From Adiantum capillus-veneris (Eukaryota > Streptophyta > Polypodiopsida > Polypodiales > Pteridaceae), in assembly GCA_014529385.2 (NCBI GenBank), contig CM043960.1:34054396-34118395 (forward strand): DNA of 64,000 nucleotides. Direction: 5' to 3'. Each line of letters starts with the position of its first letter. The first letter of the stretch is position 1. Shown here piece by piece: positions 21,842 through 33,102 of this stretch. Position numbers and translations under genes: made by a program. A model generated the notes under the pieces. The model was given only the letters and a program-made list of their open reading frames with translations. It had not been told where the DNA came from and made no database searches.

Positions 21842-23655
21842 ACAAGGGGTGCTAGATCTGCCATCGCCATCAGCAAGGAGGCCATTTCAGAGAGTTTCAT
21901 TGCGAAGAAATCCTTCATGCCACCATTGTTTTCAGCCTCCCTGCGTTTTTCAGCAAGGGCTGTGTTTTTTGCGGGCTGTTGGCGTCTGCTGCTCTCCTCT
22001 CTAGCGTCTCCTCCTCCACCCTCTACTCTGCTTGCGGTTTTCAGCAACCTAGCATTTTTGCTGGCCTGGCGTTTTTGCAATAGAGGGAGATCTTCTACAC
22101 CTAGCGTTTTCAGCTTTGTCACCTCAGCGACTGGATGCTCCTCTTCCTTGCCGGATCTACATCTCCTTGGCCACGAGAAGATTCTTCCATTGCTGCCCGT
22201 ACCGACCGTTGGACCTTCTACTTCAGATTTGGGACTTTACCCCCTACCCGCACCGATGTGGCGCTTACACGGGGCGTGTCAGATCGTATTTCAGCTTTGC
22301 TCCTACTTCAACATTGAGACATGGACTCGAGTATAGGTTCTAGCACAATGGACGGATCTCCCTCGACATTGCATACCTTTCCTCCTCGAGGCTCTCTTGC
22401 CCTCGGAAAGATGCAGGGGATTGGATTGGTACAGTTACTTATGTGGATGTGGCTTGTGTTTTCCACCGCTACTTCTCCCTCAGTAACCCTAACTCCCTAT
22501 TCCTCGATTGCTATCTCTCTATTTGGGATTGCCCTATCCACCTCCTTCATTGGTTCTTTGTATAATAGACCCGTGCCTCTTGGCACGTCAAAACACTTCT
22601 TTTGGACATGTTCTCCTAGATGTGAGTATCGTTTGGCATCTGGATGCCTGCAGGGTCTCTTCCGACACACTGCTCCATGGTGGCTCTTTTGCCTTGCCTC
22701 TCCATGGTAGAACTTCTTCCTTGCTTCTGCTTGGTTCTGTGGCTCCCCCACTTGCAGTTTGGATGTACCCATGCACTACTTATATGGTGAAGACCTCATG
22801 GATGTTCCTTGCTTTGCTGGTCTACTCCGAGGCTATGACTTCTACATCACCGGTCATTCTTCCCGATGCATCCTCTCAGCTATCCTTTACCTCACCACAT
22901 TTCATTGCCTTCCCAAGGGGGGAGTTCTCCTATGTTGCGTGTCTTCATGACTTGCACTTCAGACTCTCTCTTGGATACTTTGTCCAGACTGCGGTGGTGG
23001 ATGTGCTCCCACAGGTTAACTTTTCCCAGGATCTCCTCTGACTCTTTTGTCCGATATTGTGTGTCTTACCATGGAACGACGGATCATATTGTAGCTTATA
23101 TATACCCTTGAGATGACTCCTCTCCCGAAAGATTGCAGATACTGTGGTCTCTACATGGATGGATCGTTTATCCTGTCATCTTGTCTACTATGGTGGACGA
23201 TGCCTTCCCTATATAGCCTCTTCTTCCTGCTCTTCCTCCCTCTTCTGCTCGAGCTTCTTTGACTTGGATATGCTACCGGTTTCCCACCTGGCGGTGGTCA
23301 GAGTGTTCCTCTTCAAGGGGGGTCCCCATATCTTGTCTCCTGCTGCTACGTTGGGTTCCTCCATCCTAGTGGTTGATCATCACTGATGGGCTATTGGACG
23401 CTCATCTTAGGTTACTTCCTTATATATATCCTCTTCAGTGACTTATTCCGTAGCTTGCCACTCCATAAACTTCCTTGTGCGACTTGATCGGAGTTTCCTT
23501 ACCCTTGGTCATCATCACATTGGTGCTGTACGGATTGTCGTGTTGTTTGGCTGGCGCTCCTAATCCTTTTCTCTCGGGATTTACATCTTCTCCAGATTCA
23601 CTAGGCCTGTTGCATTCTCCTCGTCAGCTTCTCCGCATCTATTGTTGAGGGGGGG
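21842..23655 (+). other. Internal region of element B, no recognisable protein
   Basis: The first 300 bases repeat GCGTTTTTCAGC/CTAGCGTTTTCAGC motifs shared with the LTRs of elements I-III. The rest is CT-rich. Long frames occur on several strands at once, which points to composition rather than coding. Confidence 0.55.
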
Positions 23656-24012
23656 TGTTAGATTCTTCATCTCCAGATGCTCCGCACATTGTCTACAGGC
23701 TCCTCATCACTTATGTGCAATGGCCCTTGGTTGTGGGTTGGCCACCCATACACCTAGACAGGGATCTCAAGCACACTTAGGGTTGTTCAACACATTTCCC
23801 ACTTTAGACCTGTTTTGGTCACATATTCCCCCATTTATATTGGAGGGTCATATTTTTAGGTCATTGCGCTATATTGAGGATTATTGCCCGACCAGCCCCT
23901 ATTCTCCTATATATAGGAGGGGGGACCACCCTCTTTCTCATTGTCTTGTCTCACACCATGTAGCCATTTGGAGTTATTGGGTTGCCAGCCTTTCCACCAT
24001 CTGTCTCCTGTC

Positions 24013-24069
<57 letters not shown>
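23656..24069 (+). repeat. 3' LTR of element B, left part
   Basis: Begins TGTTAGATTC after the polypurine tract. The palindrome CTCCTATATATAGGAG recurs at 23904-23919. It ends in a CT run (24018-24069) where element I starts. The right part is 29891-29997. Confidence 0.8.
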
Positions 24070-24075
<6 letters not shown>

Positions 24076-24883
24076 GTGACACATCCAACCCTATGTGTCC
24101 GTGGAAAAGCTACAGCATAACAGGGTTTAGTCAGTCCAGTCAGTCTAGATTAGAAGTGATCTAGCACTTTTGTGAGTCTATTCGTAGACCGTGCTTGCCC
24201 AGTCACTTGGTATAGATGCATATCCTTTGGTTGCACACAGCATGATCATGAGTATTCCCATCAAAATCCATTAGAATCAGTTAGGGGGTTTTTCCAGTGA
24301 TTTTAGCCTATTTTTCCTATTTTTGACATTTTTCACTTATTAATTTAAGTGATTTCCCAACAAAAGTAGGTAGGGCAATTTGGGTAAGAAAGTATATAAG
24401 CAAAACCAAAGCTAGCATTCTTTGGCAGATGAGCAAGGAGCACAACAGGCCCCAGGCAGTAGGTACTCCCTCTCTCTCAGCAAGAACCCCTCAACACCCA
24501 CCAACCTTGGCGTTTTCCCTACCATTGCCTAGCGTTTTTGGGAACATCGCCATCTACTTGCAGCTGGCGTTTTTTCAGCACACAGGAAGATCCCCCATGC
24601 ATGCTAGTGTACCACTTTGTGCAATCAATAGTAGACCACTCTCGCCGACGAGAGTGGGGCCTTCGAAGGAGGGTTTTACGTCTCTGGTGTCATATCTCTC
24701 TTCTCTCTTTCTCTCAGTCTCATACACTTGCACGCACAGTGTCCATTCACTTGTTTGTGATCATAGCATTCTCTCATTAAGAACGGAAGGCTCTACCTTC
24801 CATAAGAACAAAATGGAACCTTGAGCATAGTTCGGAGCACTCATCTTAAGCAAAGCGCAAACATTCATTCCGTTGCACCTAAC
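24070..24883 (+). repeat. 5' LTR of element I (814 bases)
   Basis: Ends TTGCACCTAACA. It is shorter than the 3' copy because it lacks about 360 bases corresponding to 29281-29640, the section richest in AGCGTTTTT motifs. TATA-like AGTATATAAGC lies near 24391. Confidence 0.85.
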
Positions 24884-24896
24884 ATTGGTATTAGAG
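24884..24896 (+). other. Primer-binding site of element I
   Basis: TTGGTATTAGAGC, one transition away from the initiator-Met consensus TGGTATCAGAGC, at the exact LTR end. Confidence 0.85.
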
Positions 24897-25363
24897 CTTT
24901 GGCAGTGTTCTGTATCACTCAAGGAAAGAACCACAAGAATCACAAGAATTTTTTTTGCTTGTTGCGGTCGCACGAACCGAAGTTCGCTTGGGCGTGTCGA
25001 TTCCTAATCGTGTTTTTGAAGAGTGACAGGAATCCCAGGAAAGAAGGGCTTGTCCAGTCTTCCCTTGTGTCTCTTTTCACTCATTGAGAGCGGACCGTGC
25101 ACTTAGCGGCCGGCCAATCGACGTGAGGTGGAAAAAAGCAACCTTGGTGTGAGCGCAAGGCCGCCAAGGGTGTGCCCGCAGAAAGGAGTAGAACTCGAGT
25201 GAAGAGAAGATCCTTCTCAAACACGGTTTGCAAGCGAAAGAAAACCTCAAGAACCTCAAGATCCTCAAGAACCTCAAGATCCTCAAGAACCCAAGAACCC
25301 AAGAACCAAAGACCCTCAAGAACCCAAGTTCCTCGTGAACTTAAGAACCAAAGATCATAGTGC

Positions 25364-26790
25364 ATGGTCGTCACCCGAAGCGGAATGGATACTTCGCATA
25401 CATGTGATGAGCATGAGAAAGGCGAGGAAGAATTTTCCCCACCAGGAGATTTTTTCGACCCTCCCCCTCGGCCATCTACGCCACAAGTTGTACTAACTCC
25501 TATGGAGATGATGGTCAAGTCAATGATGGACATGATGCTAGCACAACAAGAAGCGAATCGCATTGCGCAGGCACAACAAGAAGCGACTCGCATTACTTTG
25601 GAACGTGAGCGCGAAGAACGAAATGAAAGAAATACAATACATCAACAAGAAGCGAATCGAGTTGCGTTGGCACAACAAGAAACAAATCGCTTTGCTATCG
25701 AACGCGAGTGCGATGAACGAAATGACGAAAAGAAGAAAGGGAGGCCGAGCGTGAAGCTTGAAGAGAGCTACGCACTCAAGAATTGCTTCGACAAGTGCTA
25801 GCCTTGAAGTCGAACCAGCCAAAGATCGTGGGAGTTCCCCAAGTGGCGCAAGCCACGGTGCAGATTCCAACCATCCAGTCACAGAGAAGTTGACTTTCAG
25901 TAAGTATGATGGTAAGATGGATGCTACGGTTATTCTTTCTTGGTTGCATCAATTTAATGCTTATTTTGCGACAACTAAGAAAACAGGAAATAGCAAAGTT
26001 TTGACAGCAGCTATGGACCTTGCCGGTGATGCCATCAATTGGTACCACGCATGGCAAGAGGCACAACTAGCCGCGCACCTAGAGGAAGCCGACCGATTCA
26101 CGCCCCTTTCCTTCAATTGGGTTGATTTCCAAGACAAGCTCAAGGCGTGGTTTATGCCACCTTAGTACCTCGCACGATTGAAGGATGATTGGCGTGCTCT
26201 CAAGCAAAATGGTATGCCAGTCATGTCTTTTTCTAACCGTGTTTTGCAGTTAGGCACTCAATACGCAAATCGGATGATGAGCGCAAAGAGGCTTTTCTCT
26301 TTGGGTTGGACGAGTATATCAAGTACGATGTTGAGGTTCTCGATCCAATCGATCTCAACAAGGCGGTAGCAATTGCTCTCGCATAGGAGATGAAGCACAA
26401 CAAGGGAAAGCCTAAGGAGAACAAAACTTCCATAAGTACCTTGCAGACTTCTCAGAACGGTAAGAATGGTAACTCTTCTAACGAATCTTCCAACAGTCTC
26501 TCAGACAAGCATTCTTCCAATGAATCTAAGGGTAAGGCTAACACAATTGCTAAACCTAAGCTTACTCCATATGAAAAAGTAGCACACGGAATTGTAGGAG
26601 GATACATCACATCGGAAGAGCAAAGCACTTATTCTAAGGAAGGTCGTTGTTTTCATTGTCACATTAAAGGTCACATAAAAAGAACATGTCCTAAGCTCGA
26701 ATCGAATAAATCTAAAGAATCCACAGAATCCACTTCCTCTGTCAATGCAATTAATGATAACACGAGTGTGCCCCAAGTTTCTCATGACCC
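25364..26790 (+). pseudogene. Gag of element I, interrupted by stops
   Basis: Starts MVVTRSGMDTSHTCDEHEKG. It carries a repeated AQQEANRIA/QQEATRI coiled coil (about residues 60-110), a capsid region (LHQFNAYFATTKKTGN, NWYHAWQEAQLAAHL, FNWVDFQDKLKAWFMP), an Asn/Ser-rich linker and a CCHC knuckle (CFHCHIKGHIKRTC, about 26650-26690). TAG codons at about 25799, 26164 and 26384 plus frame changes break it. Colinear with the Gag of element II. Confidence 0.85.
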
Positions 26791-26839
26791 TCCCATTGAT
26801 GATCCTCTCATTAGATGTTATGGTCGTACGTCGGTGCAG

Positions 26840-27300
26840 CGTTTTGTCATATTGTTTGACCCAGGTAGTATGCATGAAGTGATCAGTCCCTCTTGTTGAG
26901 AGAGCCCGCCTCGAAGTTAGTCAGAGATCTCCTATCGAGGTCTCTGGCTTTCTCCCCGGTATGGACGCTCTCATCACGGAGGAGTGCCTTGATGTGTTGT
27001 TTGCAATTCAAAAAGCTGCCTTCACTAGAAGATTTGTTGTCTCTTCTCTCTCAGGATGTGATATGATTTTGGGCATTCGATGGTTTCGTGATGCGAACCC
27101 TCTCATTGATTGGGAGGCTAACACTTTCACTCTCAATGCCAAAAGTGATTCTCCCATTGTCATTCATGGAGAGAACATCGTTCGTTCTCCATCTCTCATT
27201 GCTAATATGCAGGACAAGATTGAAAGGATTCATGAGAAGGAGACTCTCTCAGTCTCTTTTTCTCCAAAGCATGACACACAGGATTTGCATGATTATGATC
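26840..27300 (+). pseudogene. Protease-like domain of element I (DPGS variant)
   Basis: RFVILFDPGSMHEVISPS is followed, one frame on, by an open stretch from 26961 with CDMILGIRWFRDANPLIDW, the conserved gypsy protease layout. The catalytic Asp is present but the usual Thr/Ser is Pro, as in element II. A frameshift separates the two parts near 26895. Confidence 0.75.
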
Positions 27301-27304
27301 AGCA

Positions 27305-28680
27305 ATGATGATTTGGATGATAGAGACAAGCATGATGATTTGCATGATCAAGATGTGATTTCTCACGAGCATGATGAGTTGCATGAAGAAGATGTGATTG
27401 TTCACAAGGATGATGTGTTAGTTGATGCTTTTGCTAGCGAAGCTAACCTCGTTGCAAGGTGGTACCAAACGTACTGTACGTGGCGTATATGTACGTATTG
27501 TACGTTGTTCCGTACAGGAAAATTTTTTACGTACGTAAAAATACGTACTCTTGTAAAAAAACCGCAAAGTACTAAATTTTCTAGGACATTTCCAATAAAA
27601 AACAAGAGAGAAGCCAACAACTTATAGAGACATTTAAAGACACGTTTTACAAGACAACCATATACTATGTAACTATTGCAAGAGATTTGGATTTTTATTT
27701 TAAATCAGCATTGTACGGGCTTCCCACACACCCCAAACCCCCCCCCAAAAAAAAAAAAAAAAAAAGACGTACGGATCGTTCCGTATGGTACGGATCTGTA
27801 CATAACGTCCGTACGGTACGGAACGGAACGGATCAATACGTACGTTTTGATCCAACCTTGCCTCGTTGCAGATTCGATCAATCACGAAGGATCGATCTTG
27901 GCTCTTGAGCCTAGGTCCAAAGAACCCTCACAGGAAGTATTATGTGTTCGCATGATTGATACGCACACATTGTTCGAGTGTTTCATTCGTGATTGTTTCC
28001 TGTATTTTAGTTAGCGTCTTTATGTGATCCCTTTTACTAGGCATGACATATTGTACGTTGAGCACGTTTCACTCATGAATGAGTCCGAATGTATGCGGAT
28101 TTTTCATGAAAAGTTGAACAGTATGCATTCAAGGAAGTCACATTCCCTGTCTCTTCCTTGGCACGACACAGTGGTAGACAGAGCGCATGAAGGTATGAGC
28201 AGCAAGCATGGGCATTTCCGTTGTGAATTGCCACAGTTGATTGCTTTAGATCAGAAGAGAAAGATTTGATCTCATTGTTTGCGTGTGTGTGGTGAACGGT
28301 TTGGCACTCCGTCTCTTTGTTCATCTACATTGCATGCACAGTCTTTTAGGAAGACAAGATTTTTTCCACTCACTTTACATGGAATGGGTATGTTCATGTT
28401 TTTGTGTTGAAAGTGGTATCATGAATTTTCAGCCATGGAGATTCTTGAAGATGGAAGAAGCCCGACTCTAGACGAAGTTGAAGCAACGAAGGAGCCACAA
28501 AAGACTTTGTGTCGCTTTCGGCGCGGCCCAAAGAAGCAAGCATTGTAGACCTTTATGAAGTTCAAGTACCGCACGACCCACATGTCAGAGTGGGCCAGCG
28601 AAGAGTCCCTTCCAGGATTCCGGATGCTATTGGCGATCTCCCACGACGCCATACAGTTCAGTACACATAGTTCGGTACCA
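27305..28680 (+). CDS. Conserved unidentified 3' reading frame of the I/II/III family (interrupted)
   Basis: After an Asp/His/Glu-rich tract (repeats like HDDLHDQDVISHEHDELHEE), the frame continues past the MITE. It then has EPSQEVLCVRM, RLYVIPFTRHDILYVEHVSL, SLPWHDTVVDRAHEGMSSKH, LPQLIALDQ and a basic C-terminal tail (FMKFKYRTTHMSEWASEESL). Element III encodes the same order at 33103-34240 with conservative changes. It occupies the position of pol but shows no RT, RNase H or integrase motif. The last segment might be a divergent chromodomain, which is a guess. Stops at about 28010 and 28267 break this copy. Confidence 0.6.
27455..27860. mobile_element. 406-bp MITE, hAT-like, with 8-base TSD
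   Basis: Flanked by a perfect duplication CCTCGTTG (27447-27454 and 27861-27868). Element III has the equivalent uninterrupted sequence. Ends are imperfect inverted repeats: CAAGGTGGTACCAAACGTAC on the left, and on the right the complement of CAAGGTTGGATCAAAACGTA. Subterminal regions are dense in CGTAC/GTACGG. There is no coding capacity. A C-run followed by an A-run lies near 27740-27764. The 8-base duplication and CAAGG ends fit the hAT superfamily. A Mutator-like origin is less likely. Confidence 0.8.
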
Positions 28681-28705
28681 GTACCTCACTTTGAAAAGGA
28701 GGGGA

Positions 28706-29890
28706 TGTCACGTGACACATCCAACCCTATGTGTCCGTGGACAAGCTACATCATAACAGGGTTCAGTCAGTCCAGTCAGTCTAGATTAGAAGTGATCTGG
28801 CACTTTTGTGAGTCTATTCGCAGACCGTGTATGCCCAGTCACTTTTGTGAGTCTATTCGTAGACCGTGCATGCCCAGTCACTTGGTATAAATGCATATCC
28901 TCTGGTTGCACACAGCATGATCATCAGTATTCCCATCAGAATCCATTAGAATCAGTTAGGGGATTTTTCCAGTGATTTTAGCCTATTTTTCCTATTTTTG
29001 ACATTTTTCACTTATTAATTTAAGTGACTTCCCAACAAAAGTAGGTAGGGCAATTTGGGTAAGAAAATATATAAGCAAACCAAAGCTAGCATTCTTTGGT
29101 AGATGAGCGAGGAGCACAACAGGCCCCAGGCAGCAGGTACTCCCTCTCTCTCAGCAAGAACCCCTCAGCACCCACCAACCTTGGCGTTTTCCCTACCATT
29201 GCCTAGCGTTTTTGGGAACATCGCCATCTACTTGCAGCTGGCGTTTTTTCAGCACACACCGGAAGATCCCCCTTGCATGCTAGCGTTTTTCCAGATCGCT
29301 AAAGGGCTGCCCCATCCAACGTTTTCCATAGCAGATAGTTCAACGCTTTTCAACATCAAGCACAGTAGGACGGCAGCGATTTCAGCCCTGATTTACAGCA
29401 AGTAAACAGCGTTTTTTTCAGCCTTAAGACACTGCAGGCATTAGCGTTTTTGTCAAGCCAAATCAGCCCCAAAAACGCAGCCAAAACCTGCGTTTTCAGC
29501 CACCCAAAACAGCCCAAAGTTCAGCAGATTTTGAGCAGCTAGAAGGTTGCAGATTTCAGCCCTTAGGTCGACTTCGTCATCACCGTGGTCGTCACCAACA
29601 TAGTCCCAAGTTGCATCAGTTTCCATGCATCATTGTAGACCACTCTCGCCAACAAGAGTGGGGTCTTTGGAGGAGGGTTTTACAACGTCTCTGGTGTCGT
29701 ATCTCTCTTCTCTCTTTCTCTCAGTCTCATACACTTGCACGCACAATGTCCATTCACTTGTTTGTGATCATATCATTCTCTCATTAAAAACGGAAGGCTC
29801 TACCTTCCATAAAAACAAAAAGGAACCTTGAGCACAGTTCGGAGCACTCATCTTGAGCAAAGCGCAAACATTCATTCGCTGCACCTAACA
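28706..29890 (+). repeat. 3' LTR of element I (1185 bases)
   Basis: TGTCACGTGACAC...GCACCTAACA, preceded by the polypurine tract at 28691-28705. It contains a 41-base tandem duplication near 28800-28880 (GTGAGTCTATTCG...CCCAGTCACTT twice) and about ten AGCGTTTTT/TTTCAGCC motifs between 29170 and 29550. Confidence 0.9.
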
Positions 29891-29898
29891 CACACACA

Positions 29899-29953
<55 letters not shown>

Positions 29954-29997
29954 CATTGTCTCTTTCTCTCTCTCACCTTCCGTTGCACACTCTGACA
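29891..29997 (+). repeat. 3' LTR of element B, right part
   Basis: CA/CT microsatellite then GCCATTGTCTCTTTCTCTC and an end CTCTGACA, matching the end of the B 5' LTR (GCCATTGTCTCTTTCTCTC...TTTGACA). This completes the LTR split by element I. Confidence 0.75.
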
Positions 29998-30298
29998 AAA
30001 GTTTCTTTGAGTTTTTATTAGGTTCATACTATTTTTAAGAAGTGTCCCGCCGCCCACATAATAAGTGGGCAGCCTCGTATTGATTTAATGACCAAAATTT
30101 GGGTGTCCCAACATTTTCCTATTTTCAGCCTCACGAAAAGCAAAGGGGTCCCTAGATCAACTCCCTATTATCGTCGGCCATTGGTGCCTATAAAAGCAAC
30201 TCTAGCATCCCCTAGCGTCCTCATTTGGCATCAAATTTGCAAGCACTCTAGTTGAGGAAGCGCACATGGAGATACTGCTACGACGGTTCGAATTCATA
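29998..30298. other. Flank between elements B and F, no gene seen
   Basis: No recognisable coding or repeat signal apart from a small inverted repeat around CGCCCACATAATAAGTGGGC near 30050. Confidence 0.45.
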
Positions 30299-31497
30299 CG
30301 ACGAGTTTGCACTCGAAGGTTGCTTTCTATGTCAGAAGCAATAGGTGATGATTGTGTGTGAGTTTTGTAGAGTTTGCTATTGTATTTGTGTTTTGCAGGT
30401 ACCCCATCCTTGAGATCTGAGCAAGGAGGCTCCACCTACGCTTGAGGATTCTAGAAACAGAATTCGAGACGGGTTTGTAGAGCAATTGTACTTTGAAAGC
30501 AAACTGGAAGAGCACTATGTTAGAGTTTAGGCATCTCTGGATTTGTCGAGTCGGTCCCAATCTCTCTCAGGGACGGGTGTTAGGGAGTGAGGGCTGTTTT
30601 GTGGCTATGCCCAGCCACAATGAGGTAGGATTCTCATGTCGGGTTGTGTCTAGCCATGTTTAGCCTTGGGTTTTGACTCTGTTCCATGGCCATTAGGCTT
30701 TTGTTGCAGGCTGGGGGTATTTTTCCCAGCCTTGCTAATGTTTTTCCCATGGCTTCTGATGGTACTTTCCCTATTTAGGTTCTGAGGGTGGCCGACTTGG
30801 TGGTGAGGCAAGAGCGCTAGGGGAGGTACTGTGTGCGCAGGCTCTGGGGAGCACAGTGCACCCCTAGGGGGCAGGCTCTAGGAGGGGCAGTGGGCAGACG
30901 ACGAGTTTGCACTCGAAGGTTGCTTTCTGTGTGAGAAGCAATAAGTGATGATTTGTGTATGAGTTTTGTAGAGTTTGCTATTGTCTTTGTGTTTTGTAGG
31001 GACCCCATCTTTGAGATCTGAGCAAGGAGGCTTCGCCTACGCTCGAGGATTCTAGAAACAGAATTTGAGACGGGTTTGTAGAGCAGTTGTGCTTTGAAAG
31101 CAAACTGGAAGAGCACTATGTTAGAGTTTAGGCATCTCTGTCGATTTGTCTAGTCGATCCCAATTTCTCCCAGGGATGGGTGTTAGGGAGTGAGGGCTGT
31201 TTTGTGGCTGTGCCCAGCCACAGTGAGGTATGATTCTCATGTCAAGTTGTGTCTAGCCATGCTAGCCATGGGTTTTGACTTTGTTCCATGGCCATTAGGC
31301 TCTTGTTGCAAGCTGGGGGTATTTTCCCAGCCTTGCTAATATTTTTCCCATGGCTTCTGATGGTACTTTCCCTATTTAGGTTCTAAGGGTGGCCCACCTG
31401 GTGGTGAGGGCAAGAGCGCTAGGGGAGGTACTCTGTGTGAGGCTCTGGGGAGCACAGGACACCCCTAGGAGGGGCAGTGGGCAGAGGGTGTATGCAG
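30299..31497 (+). repeat. 600-bp tandem duplication spanning an LTR start (family F)
   Basis: Two copies (30299-30898 and 30899-31497) beginning CGACGAGTTTGCACTCGAAG. Each contains a polypurine-like GGGACGGG or GGGATGGG directly before TGTTAGGGAGTGAGGG (30578 and 31181), which is probably a 3' LTR start with the end of its internal region. The copies differ by scattered substitutions and small indels, so the duplication is not recent. Confidence 0.8.
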
Positions 31498-31989
31498 CCC
31501 TATTGTTTTTCCCTTTCAGCCCAGCGTTTTTCTCTCCCAGCCAGAGGGCAGCACTCACCCCTAGCGTTTTTTGGTGGGCAGCAGTTGCAGAGCTCAGTGA
31601 TCATCTCTACGGTGCAGTATCATCTGAGGGAAGCCTATCATTGGCCCTTGTGACCATGCAGTGGCAGGTTTCCTTGATCGAGATTTAGATCCACATCTAG
31701 ATCTAGCCAGGAGGAGATGCACCAGATCTATGCTCTCAGAGCATGCTGGAGGTGATGTCCATGTGGAGACTTTGTCAGTGGTCTTGTGTGCAGGAGCAAT
31801 TGGCAATAGCAATAGCAGTCACAGTCGCAGTTGTGTGCACCTCGGGTCTATCCAGTTTGCATGTCAGTTCTATGTCGGACCACCCTTGGTCACTTGTATG
31901 AGCAGGTCAGTTGGTCTCGTGTGCAGTAGTAGTTGGCAGTGTCTGTAGCAGTCGCAGTTGTGTGCACCTCGGGTCTAAGGATGCCGATG
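31498..31989 (+). repeat. Continuation of LTR F with a degenerate tandem pair
   Basis: Contains CAGCGTTTTTCTCTC and CTAGCGTTTTTTGG motifs like those in elements I-III. It also has a pair of roughly 127-base repeats that each end GTTGTGTGCACCTCGGGTCTA (31822 and 31952 areas). CGATG at 31985-31989 is the target-site duplication of element III. Confidence 0.6.
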
Positions 31990-33091
31990 TGTAAGGTGCA
32001 GCGGAATGAATGTTTGAACTTTGCTCAAGATGAGTTCTCCGAATTGTGCTCAAGGTTCCTTTTCGTTCTTGTGGAAGGGAGAGCCTTCCGTTCTTAATGA
32101 GAGAGTGCAATGATCACAAAGTGAATGGACACTGTGCGTGCAAGTGTATGAGACTGAGAGATAGAGAGAGAAGAGAGATACGACACCGGAGACGTTGTAA
32201 AACCCTCCTCCGAAGGCCCCACTCTCGTCGGCGAGAGTGGTCTACTTACGATTGCACAAATTGGTACAAACTGTATGCATGAGACTGATGCAAGTCTAGG
32301 CTATGTCAGTGATGACGAAGGGGATGGCGAAGCCGATCTAAGGGCTGAAATTTGCAAGTGTGTATCTGCTGTCCAAAAACGCTTAAGGCTGAAATCTGCT
32401 GCAAATCCAAAAACGCTGGTTTTGAGGCTGATTTCTGCTGATTTTTGTCGCTGAAATTCTGCAGGTTCTTTAGGGCTGAATCCGATGTTGCTTCATTGCT
32501 GAAAAATCTGGGCTCCAAAACGCTAGGGCTGCAATCTGGAAACGCTAGGTCCTGGGAACTTCTGCTGATGAACTTCTTGATAGGAAACGCTAGCTGACTG
32601 AGGTTGATGAGGGCGATGAACATCTGATGCAAAAACGCTAGGGAAGGAAGTCTTTTGCTTGGAGGAGAAACCGCCACCAAGGTCTTGCTGAGAAGTTACC
32701 TGTTGAGCACTGGTGCTCCTGCTGCCTCTTCTGCCAAATAGTGCTAATCTAGGTTTGCTTATATACAAACTTACTCAATTTGCCCTACCTACTTTCCAAC
32801 AAAAGTCACTTAAAAATAATAAGTGAAAAATGTCAAAAATAGGGAAAATAGGTCAAATACACCGGAAAATTCCCCTGAAGGATTTTGATGGATTCTGATA
32901 GGAATGCTTATGATCATGCTGTGTGCAACCAGAGGATATGCATCTACACTAAGTGTCTGGGCATGCACGGTCTACGAATAGACTCACAAAAGTGCCAGAT
33001 CACTTCTAAATTTAGATTGACTGGACTGACTGAACCCTTGTCGTGCTGTAGCTTGTCCACGGACACATGGGGTTGGATGTGTCACGTGACA
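31990..33091 (-). repeat. 3' LTR of element III
   Basis: TGTAAGGTG...CACGTGACA, nearly identical to 35103-36208, with the same AAAACGCT/GGCTGAAA motif cluster. Confidence 0.9.
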
Positions 33092-33102
33092 TCCCCTCCT
33101 TT

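Larger units (their letters stand above)
24070..29890 (+). mobile_element. Element I: Gag-bearing LTR retrotransposon lacking RT and integrase
   Basis: 5' LTR (24070-24883), primer site TTGGTATTAGAGC, leader with AAGAACC/CTCAAG tandem units (about 25240-25340), gag, DPGS protease-like domain, an unidentified conserved 3' reading frame, a polypurine tract (AAAAGGAGGGGA), and 3' LTR (28706-29890) ending GCACCTAACA. No RT, RNase H or integrase motifs occur anywhere in the 3.8 kb internal region. The LTR start reads TCTCACGTG rather than TGTCACGTG. A clean target-site duplication is obscured because the insertion is in a CT microsatellite. A MITE interrupts it at 27455-27860. Confidence 0.9.
21575..29997 (+). 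mobile_element. Element B: non-autonomous LTR retrotransposon, 3' LTR split by element I
   Basis: Partial 5' LTR (21575-21829), perfect initiator-Met primer site, about 1.8 kb internal region without recognisable gag or pol, polypurine tract (TTGAGGGGGGG, 23645-23655), then a 3' LTR starting TGTTAGATTC at 23656. That LTR is interrupted within its CT microsatellite by element I (24070-29890) and resumes at 29891, ending CTCTGACA at 29997. The internal open frames (for example 22321-22710) are Ser/Leu/Pro-rich with no known motif. This fits a LARD/TRIM-like non-coding element. Confidence 0.7.

Noticed and set aside
21824-22710. Long plus and minus open frames in the element B internal region (170 and 129 codons)
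   Set aside because: No gag or pol motif, overlapping frames are open on both strands, and composition is CT-rich low complexity.
24070-29890. A host gene in the plus-strand frames at 25364-26899
   Set aside because: Capsid, zinc knuckle, flanking LTRs and primer site identify it as retrotransposon Gag.
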